Made by a program: the position numbers and the translations under genes. DNA of 64,000 nt from Nonomuraea pusilla (GTDB taxonomy: Bacteria > Actinomycetota > Actinomycetes > Streptosporangiales > Streptosporangiaceae), in contig NZ_FOBF01000003.1 of the NCBI RefSeq assembly GCF_900109355.1, positions 588,065 to 652,064 on the forward strand, written 5' to 3'. Below are positions 58,968 to 64,000 of the stretch, in pieces. Position 1 is the first letter of the stretch; each line of letters opens with the position of its first letter. Below the pieces are notes generated by a model. It had not been told where the DNA came from, searched no databases, and saw only the letters and a program-made list of their open reading frames with translations.

Positions 58968-59068
58968 CGCGGAGCCACAGGCCCTGGCCCACCAGCACCG
59001 CACGGCGGAAAAGGATCATGATCCGTCAATGGCACAAGCCCCGCGTTCCCGCGCGGGATCCCAGCTGT

Positions 59069-59440
59069 CTAGCGCTGCTTGAGGCGGAGCGCTTCCTTGC
59101 GGGTCTCGGCCTGGACGGTCCGCTCGCGCTCCAGCCACGCCGGATTCTCCGCTTTCAGCGCATCGATCTCAGCGGTGGTGAGGGGCTCGGTGATCCCCCC
59201 TCTGATCAGGCCCGAAACGGAGACCCCGAGCTTCGCGGCGACGACCTGCTTCGGGTGCGGGCCGTTGCGGCGCAGGTCAGTGAGCCACGCGGGCGGCTTC
59301 GACTGCAACTCGTTCAGTTCGTCCCTGGAGACGACGCCCGCCTGGAACTCGGCGGGAGTGGCCGAGAAGAGGACACCCAGCTTCTTGGCCGCGGTCTCGG
59401 GCTTCATCGTCTGGACGGTCTTCGGTTTGGGCGAGGTCAT
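59069..59440 (-). CDS. DUF5997-family protein
   Basis: 123 residues from ATG 59440: TAAKKLGVLFSATPAEFQAG, VVSRDELNELQSKPPAWLTD and AAKLGVSVSGLIRGGITEPL match DUF5997. It is divergent from a LysR-substrate-domain gene, the standard arrangement for this family in actinomycetes. Function unknown. Confidence 0.85.
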   Translation of the reverse strand: MTSPKPKTVQTMKPETAAKKLGVLFSATPAEFQAGVVSRDELNELQSKPPAWLTDLRRNGPHPKQVVAAKLGVSVSGLIRGGITEPLTTAEIDALKAENPAWLERERTVQAETRKEALRLKQR

Positions 59441-59494
59441 GGCGCCAAGCGTAGTCAGTCGGAACGCGTTCCCTGACATCGGTACTCTGAGGCG

Positions 59495-60223
59495 GTGACT
59501 GATGGGGAGACCGGCAGGGTGTTCCGGCTGGCGTACGCACCCGGTGTGACACCGGCGAAATGGGTCAACGTCTGGACCGAGAGGATGCCCGGCGTGCCCC
59601 TGACCCTGGTCGCGGCTCCCGCCGCGGAGGTCGCGCAACTCCTGCGGGACGGCGGCGCCGACGCCGGATTCGTCAGGCTGCCGGTCGACCGGGACGAGCT
59701 CAGCGTGATCCCTCTCTACGTCGAGACCACGGTGGCCGTGGTGCCGAAGGACCACGCGGTGGCCGCCGCGGACGACGTGGCCCTCGCCGACCTGGCCGAC
59801 GACGAGGTGTTCCACCCCCTCGACGACGTCATCGAGTGGACGGCCCGGCCCGGGCTGCCCGCGTTCACCCGCCCGGCCACGACGGCGGAGGCGGTCGCGC
59901 TGGTGGCGGCCGGCACCGGGCTTCTCCTGGTTCCGCAGTCGCTCGCACGCCTCCACCACCGCAAGGACCTCACCTACCGGCCGGTGCTGGACGCCCCGCA
60001 GTCCCAGGTCGCGCTGGCCTGGCCCACGGACGCGACCACCGACCTGGTGGAGGATTTCATCGGCATCGTCCGCGGCCGGACCGTGAACAGCTCGCGCGGC
60101 CGTACCCCCGCCTCCCCCGTGGAGAAACCGGCACCGCGGCAGGCCCAGAAACCCGCCAGGAACGGCTCCGGCCGCCGCGCCGTACCGGCGGGCCGCAAGA
60201 GAAAGGGTCACCGACCTCGGTGA
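59495..60223 (+). CDS. LysR substrate-binding-domain protein lacking an HTH
   Basis: 242 residues from GTG 59495. FRLAYAPGVTPAKWVNVWTE and DAGFVRLPVDRDELSVIPLY, then AVALVAAGTGLLLVPQSLAR, form the periplasmic-binding-like effector domain of LysR regulators. The DNA-binding HTH is absent; a basic C-terminal tail (ending GRRAVPAGRKRKGHRPR) may touch nucleic acid. It pairs with DUF5997. Confidence 0.85.
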   Translation: MTDGETGRVFRLAYAPGVTPAKWVNVWTERMPGVPLTLVAAPAAEVAQLLRDGGADAGFVRLPVDRDELSVIPLYVETTVAVVPKDHAVAAADDVALADLADDEVFHPLDDVIEWTARPGLPAFTRPATTAEAVALVAAGTGLLLVPQSLARLHHRKDLTYRPVLDAPQSQVALAWPTDATTDLVEDFIGIVRGRTVNSSRGRTPASPVEKPAPRQAQKPARNGSGRRAVPAGRKRKGHRPR

Positions 60224-60530
60224 CCCGCGGCCCCCGAACCTCCGGCCCGGACGCTCGGGAGCAGCCGCCAAGCCCCCGTCCCCACGCTCCCGCGGCACGC
60301 CGACCCGCAGCGTTTCCGACGTGCTCGTCAACGGAACGGCACCTGCGTGATGTCACAGCACCCACGCCGACCTGGCAGCGGAGAGGAGCCCCGGCGCTGC
60401 ACCGCGGACGCGGCTCGTGCCCGTCGCGATCGTCCTGGAACCCAGGCCCTCACCGGTGTCACGAGACCTTGACCAGCCCCGCGGCGGCGGACACTGTGGT
60501 TGGAGCGGTCACGACTGAAGGGGCAGAGGC
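60224..60530. other. 307-bp gap with no recognised feature
   Basis: I see no supported gene or strong hairpin here. Base composition is less GC-biased than in the coding regions. Confidence 0.5.
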
Positions 60531-60626
60531 ATGCTGGGGTTGGGCTGGCTCGAAGTCCTGTTCATCTCGGCCCTGATGTTGGCCGTCGTAGTCGCCATCG
60601 CGCTCCTACTGCGCCGGCGCCGTTGA
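60531..60626 (+). CDS. Single-helix small membrane protein (31 residues)
   Basis: ATG 60531 follows GAAGGGGCAGAGGC. The product is one hydrophobic helix (WLEVLFISALMLAVVVAIAL) ending in LLRRRR, a positive-inside anchor. No homologue recognised. Confidence 0.5.
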   Translation: MLGLGWLEVLFISALMLAVVVAIALLLRRRR

Positions 60627-60712
60627 CACCACGGGCGGGCTGCTCGGGATGCGCCCACGCGGCCTCCCTGGCCTGCACTTCCATGGTCTCCGGCTGGAGG
60701 GCGCATCGGCCG

Positions 60713-60804
60713 ATGGCACGAAGCCCCGTTTCCGTGGTCGGAAACAGGGCTCATCCTGATGGTGGGCGGTACTGGGTTCGAACCAGTGACCCCTCGCTCG
60801 TAAG
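60713..60804 (-). other. tRNA-Val 3' end plus terminator, copy 1 (likely attachment site)
   Basis: On the minus strand this reads from the 3' side of an anticodon loop (CTTACGA) through the anticodon-stem strand GCGAG, T arm (ACTGGTTCGAACCCAGT), acceptor strand ACCGCCC and ACCA. The hairpin AGCCC(C)GTTTCCG/CGGAAAC(A)GGGCT follows. The D arm and 5' half are absent. A second copy lies at 63627-63719. Confidence 0.7.
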
Positions 60805-60958
60805 TCAACCCGAAAGGGGCGGGATCAGCACCGGCACCCGCCTTGATCTGGGCGCACACGACCACAGCTCCAACCGCTCGTCAGGTCGCGCTGGTGCTGT
60901 GCTGAAGGAGAGTGTGATCGAGCCCGTCTTCGTATCCGATCGAGTTGATCGAACGATG

Positions 60959-62371
60959 TCAACACCAGGGTCGCAGGGCTGTGGACAACGCTTCACGGCC
61001 CAGCGACTCTTTCCAGGCCAGGTGCCCGTCGGGCCTGATCAGCAGCTGTTCCCCGAAGCCCTTGAGCTGGCTCACCAGGCAGCCGTCCACAGGCTCGCCT
61101 GAGACATCGGCCAAGATCGGGCGACCCGTGCGAAGGTGCTCGAACAGCCGCGTCCCGTCGGGCAGGTCCCGGTCGGGTACGCGCGGTCCGAGTCCATAGG
61201 AGATGTCCAGCCCCGTGATCATCATGGCGATCTCCCGGGTCGCGTCCGGCGTCGCGAGCATGTCGCCGACGTGCACTCGAAGCGCATCCACATGCGCGCC
61301 GGGTGCGCTCAACGCGCTCTGCGCGCGCGTGTTCGACAGCACCCGGGCGCCCACGGGGTGCCGCTCTTCGTGGTACGTGTCGAGCAACTCCTCGTCGGCG
61401 CTCCCTCGCACGACGAGCGCCAGCTTCCAGCCGAGATTGAACGCGTCCTGCAGCCCGGTGTTCAGCCCCTGACCCCCGGCCGGCGAGTGGACGTGCGCCG
61501 CGTCCCCGGCCAGCAGCACACGCCCGCAACGATAACGCGCCGCCTGCCGCGCGACGTCGGTGAATCGCGAGATCCACCGTGGACTGTGCATCCCGAAATC
61601 GGTGCCCGCCACCCGAATGAGCATCGCCCGCAGATCTTCGAACCCGATGGCCATCCAGTCGGCAACGGTCGCCCCGGCCTCGTCCACGATCACCCGCCGC
61701 CAGCCCTCCTCGAAGCCGAGCACCGAGAAGTTGCCTCGTGGCGTTCGCTGGAGCAGAAAATGCTCCGCGGGCGGGTCGGCAAGTTCGACGTCCCCGAGGA
61801 TCGACGTGGTGGTCGCCGGCGTGCCCGGGAAGTCGATGCCCGCCAGCCGGCGCACCACACTGCGGCCACCGTCACAACCGACCAGATAACGCGTCTCCAC
61901 GGGCCCGGCCGTGGTCTCGACCACGACCCGCTCCGCGGCTGCCGACGCGGCTGCCGCCCCCGCGTCCGGCGACGCCGCACCCGCCGACGCCGGCCTGGGG
62001 CGTAGGCCCGTCACCTCGACCCCGCGGCGAATCCGAACGCCCAACTCCCGGGCGCGGGCCTCGAGCAGCCGCTCGATCCGACGCTGAACGATCACCAGCA
62101 GGAACGGATACCGGGTCGGCAGCCCCGACAGGTCGAGCGGCAGTCCGGCGAAGCGCGTGCCCGGCAGCGGACGCCCCTCAGCCAGGAACGGGTCGAGCAT
62201 CCCCCGCTGATCGAGCACTTCCAGCGACCGCGGATGCAGTCCGCCGGCCCTCGATTCACGCGTGGGCTCGGCCAGCCTTTCGATCACCAGCACGTCCACC
62301 CCGGCCAGCCGCAGCTCGCACGCCAGCATCAGGCCGGTTGGGCCGGCGCCGACGATGACTACGTCCTCCAT
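60959..62371 (-). CDS. FAD-dependent monooxygenase, rifampicin monooxygenase (Rox)-like
   Basis: 470 residues, the length of Rox. VVIVGAGPTGLMLACELRLA is the FAD motif, YLVGCDGGRSVVRRLAGIDF the DG motif and GDAAHVHSPAGGQGLNTGLQ the GD motif. Relatives hydroxylate aromatic polyketides or inactivate rifamycins and tetracyclines. An Ala-rich insertion (about residues 130-150) is atypical. The divergent TetR gene suggests drug-induced expression. Substrate not proven. Confidence 0.82.
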   Translation of the reverse strand: MEDVVIVGAGPTGLMLACELRLAGVDVLVIERLAEPTRESRAGGLHPRSLEVLDQRGMLDPFLAEGRPLPGTRFAGLPLDLSGLPTRYPFLLVIVQRRIERLLEARARELGVRIRRGVEVTGLRPRPASAGAASPDAGAAAASAAAERVVVETTAGPVETRYLVGCDGGRSVVRRLAGIDFPGTPATTTSILGDVELADPPAEHFLLQRTPRGNFSVLGFEEGWRRVIVDEAGATVADWMAIGFEDLRAMLIRVAGTDFGMHSPRWISRFTDVARQAARYRCGRVLLAGDAAHVHSPAGGQGLNTGLQDAFNLGWKLALVVRGSADEELLDTYHEERHPVGARVLSNTRAQSALSAPGAHVDALRVHVGDMLATPDATREIAMMITGLDISYGLGPRVPDRDLPDGTRLFEHLRTGRPILADVSGEPVDGCLVSQLKGFGEQLLIRPDGHLAWKESLGREALSTALRPWC

Positions 62372-62379
62372 GATCGCCC

Positions 62380-62428
62380 CCTAACGGCATTAGACTCATC
62401 TCGAACATCGTTAGATTAAGCTCTAACG
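62380..62428. promoter_or_regulatory. Two TetR-type operators in the divergent region
   Basis: CGTTAGATTAAGCTCTAACG (62409-62428) is a perfect 7-bp inverted repeat around TTAAGC. CTAACGGCATTAG (62380-62392) is a shorter related palindrome beside the monooxygenase start. The first sits between GTTAGA and TAAATT, which look like -35 and -10 of the regulator promoter. Confidence 0.7.
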
Positions 62429-62445
62429 GTGCTAAATTGTCAACC

Positions 62446-63087
62446 GTGCCCATCACACCCGACCTGATCGCACGGACCGGCCTGCGGCTGCTGAACGACG
62501 TCGGCCTCGACGGCCTGACCATGCGGCTGCTCGCCAAGGAGCTGGACGTCCAGGCGCCCACGCTCTACTGGCACGTCAAGAACAAGCACGAGCTGCTCGA
62601 CCTGATGGCCGGGCTGATCGTGGCCGAGGCGGCCGACGGCATTGAAGGCCCCAGTCGCAACGAGACCTGGCAACAATGGATCGCCGGCCTCGCACACAGA
62701 ATGCGCGACGCGATGCTTCGCTACCGCGACGGCGCCAGGATCACTGCCGGGTCCTACTCCACGGGTCCGTCCATCGGGCGGATGCTCGAACTGGTTCTGC
62801 GTACGCTCACCGACGCCGGCTTCTCGGCCGCCGAGGCAGCCCGCGCGTTCCCCGCCGTCCTGCACTACGTCGTGGGCTTCACGATTGAGCAACAAGCGCG
62901 CACGGGCGAGAATTACGAAGGCCCCAACCCCTACGCACAGAAGATGACCATCGACGCAACCCGGTATCCCCTGACGGCAAGCGTGACGAAGGAGCTCTAC
63001 GCCCTCGACAGCGACGACAATTTCGAGTACGGCCTGCACATCGTGCTGGCGGGCATGGAGGCCGTGCGTCAGAAGGTCAGCGGATAA
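62446..63087 (+). CDS. TetR-family repressor
   Basis: 213 residues. TPDLIARTGLRLLNDVGLDG and TMRLLAKELDVQAPTLYWHV then KNKHELLDLMA form the TetR HTH; the C-terminal ligand domain is of the tetracycline-repressor type. GTG 62446 lies about eight bases after a -10-like TAAATT, so the mRNA may be leaderless; TTG 62437 is the alternative. It probably represses itself and the divergent monooxygenase. Confidence 0.85.
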   Translation: MPITPDLIARTGLRLLNDVGLDGLTMRLLAKELDVQAPTLYWHVKNKHELLDLMAGLIVAEAADGIEGPSRNETWQQWIAGLAHRMRDAMLRYRDGARITAGSYSTGPSIGRMLELVLRTLTDAGFSAAEAARAFPAVLHYVVGFTIEQQARTGENYEGPNPYAQKMTIDATRYPLTASVTKELYALDSDDNFEYGLHIVLAGMEAVRQKVSG

Positions 63088-63126
63088 CGCTGGGAGTCAG
63101 ACAATGGTATTGGACCCAGTGCCGCA

Positions 63127-63590
63127 TCAGGCGACGTTCGCCCTGGTGACGACCGTGCGTAGGCAATGGTCGTCGGCGTGGCGGTTTGACCAGATGAGGT
63201 AGCGGCAGATCATGCGGGCCTGGGCTTTGTGGCCGGGATGGTCGGTGCCGTCGACGGTGAAGTAGCGCAGCGCGGCGAACAGGGCCTCGATCGGGTTGAG
63301 CCAGGAGGAATCGGTCGGGGTGTAGGCGATCTCGACGTTGTTCGCATCGGACCAGTCCGCCACCCGGCGGCAGCGTTCGGTGGTCAGGCGCGGGGAGCAG
63401 TTGTCGCACACGATCGCGATGCGGACGATCGCGGGATACAGGCTGCGTGGACAGCGCCAGAACTATTGCGGCTGGAGGTTGAGCGGGCCGAACTCATCCA
63501 GGCTGAAGACAACGTCGGGTTCGTCTTCCTCGGGGATGACCTCACCGTCCGCGATGGCGTACAGGTGCTCGATGCGCGCTGAACCGCCAG
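63127..63590 (-). pseudogene. IS630-family transposase remnant
   Basis: The 3' part reads VCDNCSPRLTTERCRRVADW and AYTPTDSSWLNPIEALFAAL, the DDE region of IS630 transposases. Upstream in the same frame are EHLYAIADGEVIPEEDEPDV and FSLDEFGPLNLQPQ, then an in-frame TAG. The N terminus and a central piece are missing. It is a decayed insertion sequence. Confidence 0.8.
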
Positions 63591-63626
63591 ATCAAAAGGC
63601 CGAGATCCAAAGCTGATGGCACGTCA

Positions 63627-63719
63627 ATGGCACCAAGCCCCGTTTCCATGGTCGGAAACGGGGCTCTTCTGGCTGGGTGGGCGGTACTGGGTTCGAACCA
63701 GTGACCCCTCGCTTGTAAG
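63627..63719 (-). other. tRNA-Val 3' end plus terminator, copy 2 (likely attachment site)
   Basis: Nearly the same sequence as copy 1 over about 90 bp: hairpin AGCCCCGTTTCC/GGAAACGGGGCT (perfect 12 bp), acceptor strand ACCGCCC, T arm and anticodon loop CTTACAA (anticodon UAC). The CCA is changed to CCC. Beyond the loop no normal 5' half follows, although GGGCGGT, able to pair with the acceptor, sits directly next to it. Confidence 0.7.
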
Positions 63720-63810
63720 GACCGCCCGGACAAAACCGTCACCTGCCGGGATGCATCAAACCCCAGGTCAGACCGCGTTTCGGAGTGCGTTCAAGCGCGT
63801 TCGGAAACGT

Positions 63811-64000
63811 TCATTGGGAGACGTGATCTCCCATTCGTCTCCCACTCGGCGGCGGGCCGCCACAGAGCGAGCAGTGACGCGCCTTCCATGAGTAGCGCTC
63901 CCGGACCCCGTGCGGCTCGCTCTTCTCTTGGCCGGTGGTAGTGCGGCAGGGCTCGTACTCCAGCGCGCCACAGAAGTCATAGGGGCAGGCTGTCTCATAC
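63811..64000 (-). CDS. Cys-rich protein, partial at right edge
   Basis: A minus-strand frame enters from the edge and stops at 63811. It shows CPYDFCGALEYEPCRTTTGQ and WKARHCSLCGGPPPSG, with paired Cys suggesting a zinc ribbon. Codon use is less GC-biased than the core genome, as in mobile elements. It lies next to the second tRNA 3' copy, so it may belong to an integrated element extending right. No function assigned. Confidence 0.4.
   Translation of the reverse strand, partial: YETACPYDFCGALEYEPCRTTTGQEKSEPHGVRERYSWKARHCSLCGGPPPSGRRMGDHVSQ

Noticed and set aside
60760..60804. Functional tRNA-Val gene
   Set aside because: Only the 3' side from the anticodon loop onward exists; no D arm or 5' acceptor strand lies at the expected distance. 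The same holds for the copy at 63670.

Overview
The window is chromosomal DNA from a very GC-rich filamentous actinomycete. Codon third positions are almost all G or C, GTG starts are common, coupled ATGA/GTGA gene overlaps are frequent, and several actinobacterial families occur together (DUF574 methyltransferase, XRE-DUF5753 regulator, DUF397-like, DUF5709, DUF5997, a sigma-like protein with a membrane anchor). The mix resembles Streptosporangiales such as Nonomuraea; that placement is inference.

Layout. 0-14.7 kb is mostly housekeeping: a secreted M6 protease cut by the left edge, a PucR-type regulator, an MFS exporter, HrpA helicase, a divergent VOC/MarR pair with two clear operators, polyphosphate glucokinase, TenA, two HAD phosphatases and a DUF4253 protein. 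14.8-18.3 kb is a coupled cassette of a flavoprotein-like oxidoreductase, a small membrane protein and an MFS carrier. 18.4-26.6 kb is accessory: tandem repeats, a DUF574 methyltransferase, a double-HTH regulator, an unknown gene with Pro/Arg-rich and tiny reading frames, a maleate-isomerase-like enzyme, a flavin monooxygenase and a sigma-like membrane protein. 26.6-33.5 kb has an Xaa-Pro peptidase with a FadR-type regulator, a lipoprotein, a CDGSH protein nested antisense in a glycosyltransferase, and a methyltransferase/haem-oxygenase-like diiron/glycosyltransferase operon. 33.5-41 kb is a complete assimilatory nitrate operon (transporter, nitrate reductase, flavoprotein, NirB, NirD) with coupled starts.

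44.1-49.8 kb is the main candidate for an undescribed system: a ribosomal-peptide operon. A 49-residue precursor with a LSxxELxxIxGG-type leader is followed by a strong hairpin, a graspetide-type ATP-grasp ligase, a parvulin-related maturation protein, a short membrane protein resembling only the start of an HlyD adaptor, and a C39-peptidase ABC transporter. I predict a Trp-rich core crosslinked by the ATP-grasp enzyme, cut after Gly-Ser and exported.

53.7-55.6 kb is the second notable locus: a Ro60-type TROVE gene preceded by two tandem RNAs of about 140 nt. Each has a closed terminal stem, a conserved bulged helix and a circularly permuted tRNA-like module (T arm, hairpin-capped acceptor stem, D arm). 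They look like paired bacterial Y RNAs of the YrlA type.

55.7-64 kb is patchy and partly degraded: remnants, a MerR/MBL pair around a perfect 20-bp palindrome, and a TetR/Rox-like monooxygenase pair plus an IS630 remnant lying between two copies of a tRNA-Val 3' end with its terminator. This suggests insertions at a tRNA attachment site. The right edge cuts a Cys-rich gene.
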